Of a DNA stretch of 64,000 bases, positions 9,199-17,753 are shown in pieces (the stretch's first letter is position 1; every line of letters starts with the position of its first letter). This DNA is from Cellulophaga sp. HaHaR_3_176 (lineage in GTDB: Bacteria > Bacteroidota > Bacteroidia > Flavobacteriales > Flavobacteriaceae): contig NZ_CP058990.1 in the NCBI RefSeq assembly GCF_019021925.1, positions 798,001-862,000 on the forward strand, written 5' to 3'. The notes below the pieces were generated by a model. It was given only the letters and a program-made list of their open reading frames with translations. It was not told the origin of the DNA and did not search any database. Made by a program: the position numbers and the translations under genes.

Positions 9199-10028
9199 TA
9201 TAAGGCGCTTAGTGTAGTGAAATCGATCGACGCATCTGCGCTATCGATATGGTGTTTTAAATTTGAAGGAATATAGACAGCCACATTTCTAATATAAGTA
9301 TGGCATATGCTAAAAAGTTCATCACCTTCTTCTATGGCTCCGAATAATTTTACTTTAACTGTTTCTGGATTTAACGTTAATTGTTCAATTACAAAAAGAA
9401 TGTAGTAGATAAAATCTTCTTTCGAGTAAAAATCAAAACTATTAAAGAGTACTAGTTTTTTATTTTTAATAATAACGATGTCAATTTGATTGCTAAGAAC
9501 ATTTACATAGCAAATAGGTTCTTTTTCGTTATTAGTGGTATTTAATAGACTTTGAATAAGTACTGTTCCGTTGTGCTTATATTCAAACTCTCCAAAAAGT
9601 TCAAAAATATAATTGTTTATATTAACGAAGGGTACATAAACATTTACCATGTCGTATGCCGAAATATCGTCATAAACCACATGGTCATTTGCTAATATTT
9701 TAGCATTGAATTTTAAATAATTGACTAACTCTTTTTCGTCGAATAAAGCTTTCGGTACAATACTAAATAAAGAATTTCTGTGAATTACAGTAACGTCTGA
9801 GAATTTATTTTTATTGATATCATGTTTTTCAAAAAGCTCTTTTAGCTTTTTAAGAATTTGATAAGGATTTAATTCTTCAGGGAAATATATAGTTTCTTGC
9901 TTTAGAATCTTATTTCCTATAGAATCTAAAACACAAAAAGAAAGTCCATTCAAACTAATCTGAATGGACAATTTCTTATAACTCATATCGGAGTTATTTA
10001 TATTTTTAATTTCTTGCTTTTTTGTCAT
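9198..10028 (-). CDS. DUF3822 family protein
   Basis: This Bacteroidota-specific protein of about 277 aa has no known function. The opening ISLNGLSFCVLDSIGNKIL and the alternating strand/helix pattern suggest an actin-like ATPase or PilM-type fold, but this is an impression, not a demonstrated homology. There is no signal peptide. The longest open frame begins at 10049, but ATG 10028 (MTKKQEIKN) or ATG 9986 (MSYKKLSIQIS) is more likely, because the first eight codons lie within the end of the upstream gene. It is in an operon with the upstream membrane-anchored protein and the downstream rsmD (overlaps on both sides). Confidence 0.75.
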   Translation of the reverse strand: MTKKQEIKNINNSDMSYKKLSIQISLNGLSFCVLDSIGNKILKQETIYFPEELNPYQILKKLKELFEKHDINKNKFSDVTVIHRNSLFSIVPKALFDEKELVNYLKFNAKILANDHVVYDDISAYDMVNVYVPFVNINNYIFELFGEFEYKHNGTVLIQSLLNTTNNEKEPICYVNVLSNQIDIVIIKNKKLVLFNSFDFYSKEDFIYYILFVIEQLTLNPETVKVKLFGAIEEGDELFSICHTYIRNVAVYIPSNLKHHIDSADASIDFTTLSAL

Positions 10029-10656
10029 ATATCGGTGGCCAGTTACCATTGGTACTTACCTCTTCCATTGAACCAACTCTAATGTCTGGACCATTAACTT
10101 CTTCTACATTTACTTGAGTCTTTTCTCTAGCAATTAAATCTTTTGGTTGATCGTAAAGAACAACATCTTTAGGAACTTTAGCTTCAAAAACAGAGGCTTT
10201 AAATCCACTTTTATCAATAGTACCAGCAGTCATAGTAAACTTTTCTCCGCTTGCTGCAGTTGGTACATTCATCATTGTTTTATAACGATTGTCTTTTTTG
10301 AATAAAGAATCTTTAACAGAAACTAATCCTAAGGTATCTATTATCTTTTTTTCAGTTAACATATCGATACCAAAATCTTTATTAAACTCTAAGTAAGATG
10401 TATCTCTTTGTTGTGTTAATGTGAAATTTCCGTTTTCAACAAAATTTATAAGAGTTTTAAAGTCTTTAGCATATCTTTTGTTAGATGCCTTATAAGCTTC
10501 TTGAGAATTCCTAATGTCTTTCAAGCTGTTAATTACTTTTTGGAAACGTTCTTCCTTAACATTTGCAAACTCAAGAGGAGCGTTTACTGATTGATAAATC
10601 AAATACCCAAACCCAAGACATGCAATCCAAAGTACAATTTGTAAAACGATTTTCAT
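10006..10656 (-). CDS. Conserved membrane-anchored protein, N terminus pilin-like
   Basis: I do not recognise a characterised family. The 216-residue protein has one N-terminal hydrophobic helix (IVLQIVLWIACLGFGYLIY), then an amphipathic helix RFQKVINSLKDIRNSQEAYKASNKRYA. That layout resembles type IV pilins and type II pseudopilins, where a hydrophobic helix runs into a helix of the form LxxIRxAxxAYxxxNGxY. The remainder is soluble with a C-terminal GNWPPIYDKKARN. No prepilin peptidase Gly cleavage motif is evident, so pilin processing is doubtful. It is the first gene of an operon with DUF3822 and rsmD, behind a good promoter. Confidence 0.6.
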   Translation of the reverse strand: MKIVLQIVLWIACLGFGYLIYQSVNAPLEFANVKEERFQKVINSLKDIRNSQEAYKASNKRYAKDFKTLINFVENGNFTLTQQRDTSYLEFNKDFGIDMLTEKKIIDTLGLVSVKDSLFKKDNRYKTMMNVPTAASGEKFTMTAGTIDKSGFKASVFEAKVPKDVVLYDQPKDLIAREKTQVNVEEVNGPDIRVGSMEEVSTNGNWPPIYDKKARN

Positions 10657-10689
10657 TTTTTTTTATGTTATTTAATTATGAGATTATGA

Positions 10690-10718
10690 CAAATCTACAA
10701 TTTTTTTTTAATCACAAA
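10690..10718 (-). promoter_or_regulatory. Promoter of the pilin-like/DUF3822/rsmD operon
   Basis: On the minus strand TTTG (10718-10715) is followed after 17 nt by TAGATTTG (10697-10690), an exact match to the Bacteroidota promoter (TTTG, 17-20 nt, TAnnTTTG). The start codon at 10656 lies about 27 nt past the expected transcription start. Confidence 0.65.
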
Positions 10719-10722
10719 AGTA

Positions 10723-10751
10723 TTTGTGCTTAAAAATCATCATTATCTTTG
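10723..10751 (+). promoter_or_regulatory. Promoter of the RecD-like helicase operon
   Basis: TTTG (10723-10726), 17 nt, TATCTTTG (10744-10751) matches the Bacteroidota promoter form. The -7 element ends only seven bases before the ATG at 10759, so transcription should begin at or within a base or two of the start codon, giving a leaderless or nearly leaderless mRNA. Confidence 0.65.
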
Positions 10752-10758
10752 AGCTTAT

Positions 10759-12198
10759 ATGAAACCTATTAGTTCTGCATCATTTTTTATTACATTAAAA
10801 GAAAAATTCCCACATGACCCTACTATTAAGCAGAGTCAAGCATTAGAACAGCTTGCAGAATTTATTTTATCAAAAGATAAAGATCAAATTTTTTTATTAA
10901 ATGGTTTTGCTGGAACAGGAAAAACAACCATTATTGGTACAATTGTAGCCAATTTATGGCATACAACTATGAAAACTGTTTTGATGGCGCCAACAGGTAG
11001 GGCTGCCAAAGTAATGTCTAACTATTCAAAAACTCAATCATTCACAATACATAGAAAAATATATTTTCCTAAGAAGCAGAGTGGAGGAGGTATACAATTT
11101 GTTTTATCACCTAATAAGCATAGAAATACAATTTTTATTGTTGATGAAGCTTCTATGATACCTGATACTCCTGCAGATTCTAAGTTATTTGAAAATGGAT
11201 CTTTATTAGATGATTTAATACAGTATGTGTATTCTGGTCATGGTTGTAAATTAATTTTAATTGGTGACACAGCACAGTTGCCACCTGTACATTTAGATTT
11301 GAGTCCGGCTTTAGATGCTAATAAATTGTCTTTAAATTATAACAAAGAGGTTACTAATTTAGAGTTGAACGAAGTAGTAAGGCAAGCAGAAGATTCAGGT
11401 ATTTTATACAATGCAACAAATTTAAGAGAGCAATTGCAGAGCGAGTTTTATGATGATTTTAAATTTGATGTAAATCCTTTTAAAGATATTGTTAGGCTAA
11501 TAGAAGGCAATGAGATTTTAGAAGCGATTGAAGATTCTTACAGTGTAAACGGGAAAGAAGAAACAGCATTTATTGTTAGATCAAATAAAAGAGCTAATTT
11601 ATATAATGAGAATATTAGAAAACGAATTCTTTATCTAGAGCACGAAATTGCAGTAGGTGATTATATGATGGTAGTTAAGAATAATTATTTTTGGCTTAAA
11701 CCTAGTTCAGAGTCTGGTTTTATTGCAAATGGTGATATTATTGAAGTTTTAGAAATTTATTCAATTAAAGAAATTTATAGTTTCAAATTTGCTGAAGTAA
11801 GAGTTAAAATGGTCGATTACCCTAATCAAGAACCTTTTGAAACGGTTTTACTTTTAGATACTATTTCGGCAGAAGCACCTTCATTACCTTATGAGGATAG
11901 TAATAGATTGTATCAAGAGGTTATGAAAGATTATGAAGATGAAACATCAAAATATAAAAAGTTTTTGGCTGTAAAAAACAATAAATTTTTTAACGCTTTA
12001 CAAGTAAAATTCTCTTATGCTATTACATGTCATAAATCACAAGGTGGGCAATGGGATACTGTTTTCGTAGAACAACCTTATATGCCAAACGGTTTAGATA
12101 AAGAAAATATGAGGTGGTTGTATACTGCTATTACTAGAGCAAAAAGTAAGCTTTATTTAATAGGATTTAAAAACGATTTTTTTGTTGATTCAGAATAG
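10759..12198 (+). CDS. RecD-like / UvrD-C AAA ATPase, DNA helicase superfamily 1
   Basis: This is a 479-residue superfamily 1B helicase, probably moving 5' to 3' on single-stranded DNA like RecD2 or phage Dda. Motifs in order are Walker A GFAGTGKTTIIG (about residue 52), motif Ia APTGRAAKVM, Walker B IFIVDEASMI, motif III LILIGDTAQLPPV, the inserted SH3-like barrel region, and the UvrD-C motifs ITCHKSQGGQWDTVFVE and WLYTAITRAKSKLYLIG. It is shorter than RecD2 (about 720-800 aa) because the N-terminal helix-hairpin-helix domain is absent, so Dda-like is the better comparison. It heads a plus-strand run that continues to the acyltransferase at 15441. Confidence 0.88.
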   Translation: MKPISSASFFITLKEKFPHDPTIKQSQALEQLAEFILSKDKDQIFLLNGFAGTGKTTIIGTIVANLWHTTMKTVLMAPTGRAAKVMSNYSKTQSFTIHRKIYFPKKQSGGGIQFVLSPNKHRNTIFIVDEASMIPDTPADSKLFENGSLLDDLIQYVYSGHGCKLILIGDTAQLPPVHLDLSPALDANKLSLNYNKEVTNLELNEVVRQAEDSGILYNATNLREQLQSEFYDDFKFDVNPFKDIVRLIEGNEILEAIEDSYSVNGKEETAFIVRSNKRANLYNENIRKRILYLEHEIAVGDYMMVVKNNYFWLKPSSESGFIANGDIIEVLEIYSIKEIYSFKFAEVRVKMVDYPNQEPFETVLLLDTISAEAPSLPYEDSNRLYQEVMKDYEDETSKYKKFLAVKNNKFFNALQVKFSYAITCHKSQGGQWDTVFVEQPYMPNGLDKENMRWLYTAITRAKSKLYLIGFKNDFFVDSE

Positions 12199-12225
12199 GT
12201 TATTTTAGTTTTTTAAATCATACTA

Positions 12226-12798
12226 ATGACAACAGAAACCATATTAAGTATTTTTTTAGGAATCGGACTTTCAGCATCAGTAGGCTTTCGTGTTTTTTTA
12301 CCTTTATTCGCACTTAGTTTAGCATCTTACTTTAATTTGTGGGAGTTGAACGGCAGTTGGCAATGGATTGGAAGTTTAGCTGCAGTAGTAGCTTTAGGAG
12401 TAGCCACTTTAGTAGAAATCTTTGCTTATTTTATACCTTGGGTAGATAATGTTTTAGATAGTTTTGCCGTACCATTGGCAGCAATTGCTGGTACAGCAGT
12501 AATGGTATCTACAGTTGCAAATTTAGACCCAGTTGTAACTTGGTCATTAGCAATTATAGCAGGAGGGGGTACAGCAACTGCAATTAAAGGAGCTTCGGCT
12601 ACAAGTAGGTTAGCATCAACAGCAACAACAGGTGGGTTGGCAAACCCGATAGTATCTACAGTAGAAACTGGTACAGCGATAGTTGTTACAACGGCATCAA
12701 TATTTGCTCCAATGATAGCAATTGTTTTAGTTATCATTATTTTATCTATTATTTTCTGGATTTACAGAAAATTGAGACCTAGAAAAAACAAAATTTAA
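12226..12798 (+). CDS. DUF4126 family membrane protein
   Basis: This is a 190-residue integral membrane protein of the DUF4126 family, whose function is unknown. It has about five hydrophobic segments, beginning with [29 protein letters not shown], a conserved [22 protein letters not shown] segment, and a Gly/Ala/Thr-rich middle ([24 protein letters not shown]) characteristic of the family. The C terminus is a hydrophobic helix followed by a basic tail [10 protein letters not shown]. It is 28 bases after the helicase gene and 18 bases before kdsB. Confidence 0.82.
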   Translation: MTTETILSIFLGIGLSASVGFRVFLPLFALSLASYFNLWELNGSWQWIGSLAAVVALGVATLVEIFAYFIPWVDNVLDSFAVPLAAIAGTAVMVSTVANLDPVVTWSLAIIAGGGTATAIKGASATSRLASTATTGGLANPIVSTVETGTAIVVTTASIFAPMIAIVLVIIILSIIFWIYRKLRPRKNKI

Positions 12799-12815
12799 CT
12801 CCATATTTATATTTA

Positions 12816-13544
12816 ATGAAAAGAATTGCCATGATACCCGCACGTTATGCGGCATCTCGTTTTCCAGCTAAATTGATGCAAGATTTAGGTGGTCAGCCAG
12901 TTATTATAAGAACTTACCAGGCTACAGTGCAAACTCAATTGTTTGATGATGTTTATGTAGTAACAGATAGCGACATTATTTTTGATGTAGTTGTAGCTGC
13001 TGGTGGTAAAGCAATTATGAGTAAAAAAGAACATGAATGTGGTAGTGATCGTATTGCAGAGGCTATAGAAGATATGGATGTTGATATTATTGTAAATGTT
13101 CAAGGTGATGAACCTTTTATAGATAAAGAAAGTCTAGCGAATGTTTTAAGTGTTTTTGATAACGACCCTAAAGAAGAAATAGACCTAGCATCTTTAATGT
13201 TTAAAATTACTGACATAGAGGAAATTAGCAACCCTAATGCTGTAAAGGTAATTGTAGATACAAACAATGTAGCGCTATATTTTTCTAGGTCACCAATCCC
13301 ATATCCAAGAGATAAAGATGTGGATACTATTTATTATAGACATAAAGGTATTTATGCTTTTAGAAAACGTGCATTATTAGATTTTCAAAGGTTACCAATG
13401 TTGCAATTAGAGGCAACAGAAAAAATTGAAGCAATCCGGTATTTAGAATACGGAAAGAAATTAAAAATGGTAGAAACAGATGTTTCAGGAATAGGAATAG
13501 ATACACCTGAAGACTTAGAAAAAGCAAAAAAAGTATGGAAATAG
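12816..13544 (+). CDS. kdsB: 3-deoxy-manno-octulosonate cytidylyltransferase
   Basis: KdsB activates Kdo with CTP to make CMP-Kdo for the inner core of lipopolysaccharide, so the organism makes a Kdo-containing outer membrane. The 242-residue protein shows the nucleotidyltransferase loop [37 protein letters not shown] and IPYPRD, then GIYAFRK, all standard for KdsB. The C-terminal [13 protein letters not shown] is also typical. Its end overlaps the HAD hydrolase gene by 10 bases, which suggests translational coupling. Confidence 0.96.
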   Translation: MKRIAMIPARYAASRFPAKLMQDLGGQPVIIRTYQATVQTQLFDDVYVVTDSDIIFDVVVAAGGKAIMSKKEHECGSDRIAEAIEDMDVDIIVNVQGDEPFIDKESLANVLSVFDNDPKEEIDLASLMFKITDIEEISNPNAVKVIVDTNNVALYFSRSPIPYPRDKDVDTIYYRHKGIYAFRKRALLDFQRLPMLQLEATEKIEAIRYLEYGKKLKMVETDVSGIGIDTPEDLEKAKKVWK

Positions 13545-14236
13545 ATTCTCAAAAAATAAAAGTAATTGGTTTTGATGCTGATGATACACTTTGGATAAAT
13601 GAAACTTATTTTAGAGATGCTGAAGAAGAATTTGCAACATTATTAGAGGGGTATGAGACTAAAAATAAGATAGATCAAGAACTTTTTAAAATGGAAATAA
13701 AAAACTTAAGCCTTTATGGGTATGGTGTTAAAGGTTTCGTTTTATCGATGGTAGAATGCGCATTAGATTTATCAAATAATGAAATTTCTTCAGAAAAAAT
13801 TACTGCTATTTTAAACATTGGTAAAGAAATGATATCTAGACCTGTAGAGCTTTTAGACGATGTAGAAATGGTGTTAAAAGAATTGTCAAAAAAGTACAGA
13901 CTTATTGTTTTAACAAAAGGAGATTTATTAGATCAGGAACGAAAAATTGAACAATCTAATTTGGCTGAATATTTCCATCATGTTGAAGTTTTAAGTGATA
14001 AAAAAGAAAGTAATTATAAAAATTTATTAGAACATTTAGAAATTGATGTGAATGAATTTTTAATGATAGGAAACTCTCTGAAATCAGACGTTTTACCACT
14101 GGTTAATATAGGGGCTAAAGCAATACATATTCCTTTTCATACTACATGGGAACATGAAATGGTTGATGATAATGATGCAAAAGGAAAAGAATATAAAACG
14201 ATTAATGGTTTAAAAGACCTTTTAAATTTTTTATAG
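13535..14236 (+). CDS. HAD-superfamily hydrolase (YjjG/phosphoglycolate phosphatase-like)
   Basis: This is a 233-residue phosphatase of the haloacid dehalogenase superfamily with a helical cap. Motif I is [12 protein letters not shown] (nucleophile Asp), motif II is the Thr of LIVLTKGD, and motif IV is [13 protein letters not shown]. It resembles YjjG-type nucleotidases, but the substrate cannot be read from sequence. It overlaps kdsB by 10 bases. A Kdo-8-phosphate phosphatase (KdsC) role is conceivable from that context, but KdsC proteins are usually shorter, capless and tetrameric, and this one has a cap region, so I do not assign it. Confidence 0.8.
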   Translation: MEIDSQKIKVIGFDADDTLWINETYFRDAEEEFATLLEGYETKNKIDQELFKMEIKNLSLYGYGVKGFVLSMVECALDLSNNEISSEKITAILNIGKEMISRPVELLDDVEMVLKELSKKYRLIVLTKGDLLDQERKIEQSNLAEYFHHVEVLSDKKESNYKNLLEHLEIDVNEFLMIGNSLKSDVLPLVNIGAKAIHIPFHTTWEHEMVDDNDAKGKEYKTINGLKDLLNFL

Positions 14237-14239
14237 AAA

Positions 14240-14860
14240 ATGGATTTTTTAGATATCGACTCTTGGAATAGGAAAGAACATTTTCACTTTTTTAATACTT
14301 TTATAGATCCTTACTTTTCCGTAGCATCAAAAGTTGATGTTACAAAAACAAAGAAATTTTCAAAAGAAAATAAAGTTTCTTTTTTTGCTGTTTACCTACA
14401 TGCTTGTGTAAAAGCGATAAATACTGTTGAGAATTTTAGATACAGAATAATTGAAGATAAAGTGGCTGTTTATGAAACAATTCATGCCTCAGCAACAATT
14501 ATTAGACCAGATCATACCTTTGGTTTTTCTTTTATAAAGTATACAGACGATATTTTTGAGTTTGTAAAAAATGTAGAAAAGGAGAAAGATAGGATTATGA
14601 AATCTAATAGTCTTTTTCCTTCTGAAAATTCAATAGACTGTATTTACTGTTCTGCAATGCCATGGACGAATTTTACAGGTCATAAAGAGCCTTTAAGTGG
14701 TGTAAAAGAATCTGTACCTAAATTAGCATTTAGCAAAACTGTTGATACAAACGGAGTATTGGAAATGACAGTGGCAATAAGTGTAAATCATGCATTAATG
14801 GACGGTTATCATGTTTCTCTTTTTATTGAAGAGTTTCAAAAAAACTTGTATTCATATTAA
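14240..14860 (+). CDS. Chloramphenicol acetyltransferase-like acyltransferase
   Basis: This 206-residue protein has the fold and catalytic motif of the chloramphenicol acetyltransferase (type A CAT) family. The HxxxDG motif is HALMDGYHVS near the C terminus, and the family segment SFFAVYLHACVKAINTVENFRYRI is clear. Homologues are widespread in Bacteroidota chromosomes as housekeeping genes, and resistance is not implied. It sits three bases after the HAD gene and 29 bases before an acyltransferase, within the operon that includes kdsB. An acetyl- or acyl-transfer role in envelope metabolism is possible but unproved. Confidence 0.83.
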   Translation: MDFLDIDSWNRKEHFHFFNTFIDPYFSVASKVDVTKTKKFSKENKVSFFAVYLHACVKAINTVENFRYRIIEDKVAVYETIHASATIIRPDHTFGFSFIKYTDDIFEFVKNVEKEKDRIMKSNSLFPSENSIDCIYCSAMPWTNFTGHKEPLSGVKESVPKLAFSKTVDTNGVLEMTVAISVNHALMDGYHVSLFIEEFQKNLYSY

Positions 14861-14889
14861 ATAAAATTTACAAATAAACTAAATTACAG

Positions 14890-15441
14890 ATGCTCAACTC
14901 AATAGCTAAATTTATTTATTTTAAAATCATGGGTTGGAAATTAATAGGAGATTTTCCGAAAGTTGATAAATGTGTACTTGTCGTTATACCACACACGAGC
15001 TATGCTGATTTTTTTTTAGGAATTTTAATTAGAAGAGTTTGGGAAGAGGAAATAAATTTTATTGCAAAAGATAGCTTATTTAAAGGTCCTTTAGGTTGGT
15101 ATTTGCGTTGGGTTGGTGGGGCACCAATTGTAAGAAACAAGAATAGTGATACTGTAGCTGCTATAACCAATATATTTAATACAAAGAAAAAATTTAGATT
15201 AGCATTATCTCCAGAAGGAACACGGAAAAAAGTAACAAAATTGAAAACAGGTTTTTATTATATAGCAAAATCAGCAAATGTACCTGTAGTTATGGTTACG
15301 TTTGATTTTGGTCATAAGCAAATAAAAATCTCAGATCCTAAATTTACAACTGATAATAAAGAAGCTGATTTTGAGATGTATAAGTCATTTTTTAAAGGAG
15401 CAATTGGTAAATCTCCAAAAAACAGTTACAACTTCAATTAG
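14890..15441 (+). CDS. 1-acylglycerol-3-phosphate O-acyltransferase family protein
   Basis: This is a 183-residue member of the PlsC acyltransferase family, probably acylating a lysophospholipid or related lipid at the inner membrane. The catalytic HX4D motif is VIPHTSYADFFLG, and the substrate motif is LSPEGTRKK. GGAPIVRN corresponds to block II of the family. It is short compared with PlsC proteins (about 240 aa) and lacks an obvious N-terminal membrane helix apart from SIAKFIYFKIMGWKLIG. It is the last gene of the plus-strand run starting at 10759. Confidence 0.85.
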   Translation: MLNSIAKFIYFKIMGWKLIGDFPKVDKCVLVVIPHTSYADFFLGILIRRVWEEEINFIAKDSLFKGPLGWYLRWVGGAPIVRNKNSDTVAAITNIFNTKKKFRLALSPEGTRKKVTKLKTGFYYIAKSANVPVVMVTFDFGHKQIKISDPKFTTDNKEADFEMYKSFFKGAIGKSPKNSYNFN

Positions 15442-15487
15442 CTGAAATAAAAATTTATTTATTTTTTTCATTTTTTTTAAAACCCTC

Positions 15488-15521
15488 TTATTGTTTTTTC
15501 CGTAGGTAAGAAAAACAATAA
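15488..15521 (+). terminator. Hairpin in the acyltransferase-lipoprotein interval
   Basis: TTATTGTTTTTTC pairs with GAAAAACAATAA across a loop of about nine bases. It lies between the acyltransferase stop (15441) and the lipoprotein start (15534). It could end the upstream operon or be part of the lipoprotein mRNA leader. It has no trailing T run, so it is a weak terminator candidate. Confidence 0.35.
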
Positions 15522-15533
15522 AATAATTTAAAA

Positions 15534-16556
15534 ATGAAAAGTACAATATTAAAATTCAGTTTCGCTTTAGCTTTTGGTTCATTAAGTCTAGTATCTTGTG
15601 ATAATGACGATGATGATAACGGTGTGCAAATTATTGAAAGCACACAGCTTTATGCTTCTAATAATAGTGATGGTAATGTAACCATTTATGATATGGTTAG
15701 TGGTGATGTTAAAACACTTACAACAGCATCAACAGCTGCAGAAGGTATTTATTATGATGCAGACTCTGATGAAATTATTCAGGCATCGAGATCATCAAAT
15801 CAATTAAATGTTTACGGAGGTATTTCAACTTATTTAGCTAGTGCAGTAGTTACTGCTTCTATTTCTAGTTCTTCTGATGTTCAGAGTCCTAGAGATATTG
15901 CTGTTAAAGATGATTTTGTTGTAGTATCTGATAATACTGATGTAGATGGAAATGTTGATACACCAGATGGTCGTCTTTTTGTTTATACAAAAAGTAATGG
16001 TTCTTTAACGTTAAGAAACATAATTACTACAGATTTCGCACTATGGGGTATTGAATTTGTTGGTGATGATTTATTTGCAGTTGTAGATAAAACCAATGAG
16101 TTAGCAGTTTTTACAAGCTTTACAACAACAAATACTACAGATGCTACAGTTAGTGCATCAAAAAGAATTGCGATAGAAGGTATTGTTAGAACACATGGTT
16201 TAGCTTACGATAATGGAACGATGATTTTAACTGATATTGGTGATGCAGCTTCTGATAGTGATGGTGGATTTCATATTATTTCAGATTTTGATTCAAAATT
16301 TAATTCAGTAAATAACGGTGAGGTTATGGCAGTTGCTAATAATCAAGTAAGAGTTTCTGGAAGTAATACAGCTTTGGGGAATCCTATATCGGCTGAATAT
16401 GATGCAGATTCTGAAACAGTATTTATTGCTGAAGCAGCAAATGGTGGCGGTAGAGTATTAGGATTTTCAAATGCTGATGCAGGTGGTAATATTACACCAT
16501 CTATAAATAATACTTTGTCAGCAGCATCATCATTATACTTCTACACAAATAAATAA
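15534..16556 (+). CDS. Surface lipoprotein, predicted beta-propeller-like
   Basis: The 340-residue protein starts with a lipoprotein signal peptide ending SLSLVSC, and the lipid cysteine is followed by DNDDDDNG. That acidic run matches the lipoprotein export signal known for surface-exposed lipoproteins in Flavobacterium and relatives. The rest consists of repeated strand-rich units (LYASNNSDGNVTIYDM, GIYYDADSDEIIQASR, DDFVVVSDNTD, LAYDNGTMILTDIGD, AEYDADSETVFIAEA) spaced roughly 40-50 residues apart, as in a six- or seven-bladed beta-propeller. No catalytic motif is seen. The ligand is unknown. A bidirectional terminator follows. Confidence 0.65.
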   Translation: MKSTILKFSFALAFGSLSLVSCDNDDDDNGVQIIESTQLYASNNSDGNVTIYDMVSGDVKTLTTASTAAEGIYYDADSDEIIQASRSSNQLNVYGGISTYLASAVVTASISSSSDVQSPRDIAVKDDFVVVSDNTDVDGNVDTPDGRLFVYTKSNGSLTLRNIITTDFALWGIEFVGDDLFAVVDKTNELAVFTSFTTTNTTDATVSASKRIAIEGIVRTHGLAYDNGTMILTDIGDAASDSDGGFHIISDFDSKFNSVNNGEVMAVANNQVRVSGSNTALGNPISAEYDADSETVFIAEAANGGGRVLGFSNADAGGNITPSINNTLSAASSLYFYTNK

Positions 16557-16583
16557 TATTTTTTTTGTTGATAGTTAGTTTTT

Positions 16584-16620
16584 AAAAAGCCTGTTGTATT
16601 AATTTACAACAGGCTTTTTT
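16584..16620 (+). terminator. Bidirectional terminator between lipoprotein and yebC
   Basis: AAAAAGCCTGTTGTA, a six-base loop and TACAACAGGCTTTTTT form a long perfect stem with A and T runs on the two sides. It can end both the plus-strand lipoprotein transcript and the minus-strand yebC transcript. Confidence 0.85.
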
Positions 16621-17330
16621 TATTCTTGCATAGAATGGTAAACATTCTGAACGTCATCATCTTCTTCTAATTTTTCTAGAAGTTTTTCAACGTCAGTAGC
16701 TTGCTCTTCATTAATTTCTTTAGTTACTTGCGGTATACGTTCAAAACCAGAAGATAAAATTTCTAATTCTCTCGATTCTAATTCTTTCTGAATAGCTCCA
16801 AAACTTTCAAAAGGTGCATATATTAAAATACCGTCTTCATCAGCAAAAACTTCTTCAGCACCAAAATCTATCATTTCTAGTTCTAACTCTTCAGGGTCAA
16901 TACCTTCAGCAGGTATTCTAAAGTTACACGTATGGTCGAACATAAATTCAACAGAGCCAGAAGTACCTAAGCTGCCATTACATTTGTTAAAATAACTACG
17001 CACGTTAGCTACTGTTCTAGTGTTGTTATCGGTTGCAGTTTCAACTAAAATTGCAATTCCGTGAGGGGCGTATCCTTCAAAAAGTACTTCTTTAAAATCG
17101 CCTAAACTTTTATCACTAGCTCTTTTAATAGCACGTTCTACATTATCCTTAGGCATGTTAATAGCCTTGGCATTTTGGATAACGGCTCTTAACCTCGAGT
17201 TTGAATCTGGATCAGGACCACCATCTTTTACAGCCATTACAATATCTTTTCCAATACGCGTAAACGCTTTAGACATTGCGGACCATCTTTTCATTTTACG
17301 TGCCTTTCTAAATTCAAAAGCTCTTCCCAT
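16620..17330 (-). CDS. YebC/PmpR-family DNA-binding protein
   Basis: This 236-residue protein belongs to the YebC/TACO1 family, described as transcriptional regulators and more recently as translation factors that relieve polyproline stalling. The N terminus MGRAFEFRKARKMKRW, then ARIGKDI-like segment FTRIGKDIVMAVKDGGPDP, then AINMPKDNVERAIKRAS and FEGYAPHGIAILVE are family signatures. The C-terminal EEDDDVQNVYHSM is also standard. The start region is the KARKMKRW form common in Bacteroidota instead of the AGHSKWANIKHRK form of Proteobacteria, which marks the YebC-II-like subgroup. It is last in a minus-strand series. Confidence 0.92.
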   Translation of the reverse strand: MGRAFEFRKARKMKRWSAMSKAFTRIGKDIVMAVKDGGPDPDSNSRLRAVIQNAKAINMPKDNVERAIKRASDKSLGDFKEVLFEGYAPHGIAILVETATDNNTRTVANVRSYFNKCNGSLGTSGSVEFMFDHTCNFRIPAEGIDPEELELEMIDFGAEEVFADEDGILIYAPFESFGAIQKELESRELEILSSGFERIPQVTKEINEEQATDVEKLLEKLEEDDDVQNVYHSMQE

Positions 17331-17407
17331 TTCTAAATATTATTATAAAATTAGTGTTACAAATTTAATATATTTTAATACTTGAACAAGCGCGAAATAA
17401 AGTTCGT

Positions 17408-17707
17408 TTATTCAGTATCTATAATTTCTTCAATAGCTTTAGCTAGTTTAAAATCTTTTTCCGTAACTCCTTCTGCATCATGCGTGTTTAATCTGATTTG
17501 CAAAGAGTTATAAGTATTAGACCAATCTGGGTGATGCCCTTGCGCTTCACATTCAAAAGCAATACGTGTCATTACTGAAAAAGCTTCTTTAAAATTTTTA
17601 AACTCAAAAGATGTTTCAATGGCTCCATCTACAAATTCCCAACCATCAAATTGTTCTAATCTTTTTTCTATTTCAACTATGTTTAACTTTTCCATTTCAA
17701 TTTTCAT
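17408..17707 (-). CDS. phhB: 4a-hydroxytetrahydrobiopterin dehydratase
   Basis: This pterin-4-alpha-carbinolamine dehydratase recycles the pterin cofactor of aromatic amino acid hydroxylases. The 99-residue length fits. The active-site histidines are in EAQGHHPDWSNTYN, followed by RLNTHDAEGVTEKDFKLA, matching the family pattern. The start may be at MEKLNIVE four codons further in, as the first residues MKIE are not conserved. The phenylalanine hydroxylase it would serve is not in this window. Confidence 0.93.
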   Translation of the reverse strand: MKIEMEKLNIVEIEKRLEQFDGWEFVDGAIETSFEFKNFKEAFSVMTRIAFECEAQGHHPDWSNTYNSLQIRLNTHDAEGVTEKDFKLAKAIEEIIDTE

Positions 17708-17753
17708 ACAATATTTTTTTACTAAAAAGACAAGATAGGCAATTAAATAAATT

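Noticed and set aside
12426..12737. A 103-aa minus-strand open frame inside the DUF4126 gene
   Set aside because: Its low-complexity Ala/Val/Thr content mirrors the Gly/Ala-rich membrane protein on the plus strand, and it has no promoter or family features.
14240..14860. Chloramphenicol resistance gene on a mobile element
   Set aside because: CAT-like genes are common housekeeping genes in this group. It lies in a tight operon with kdsB and has no flanking mobile sequences or altered base composition.
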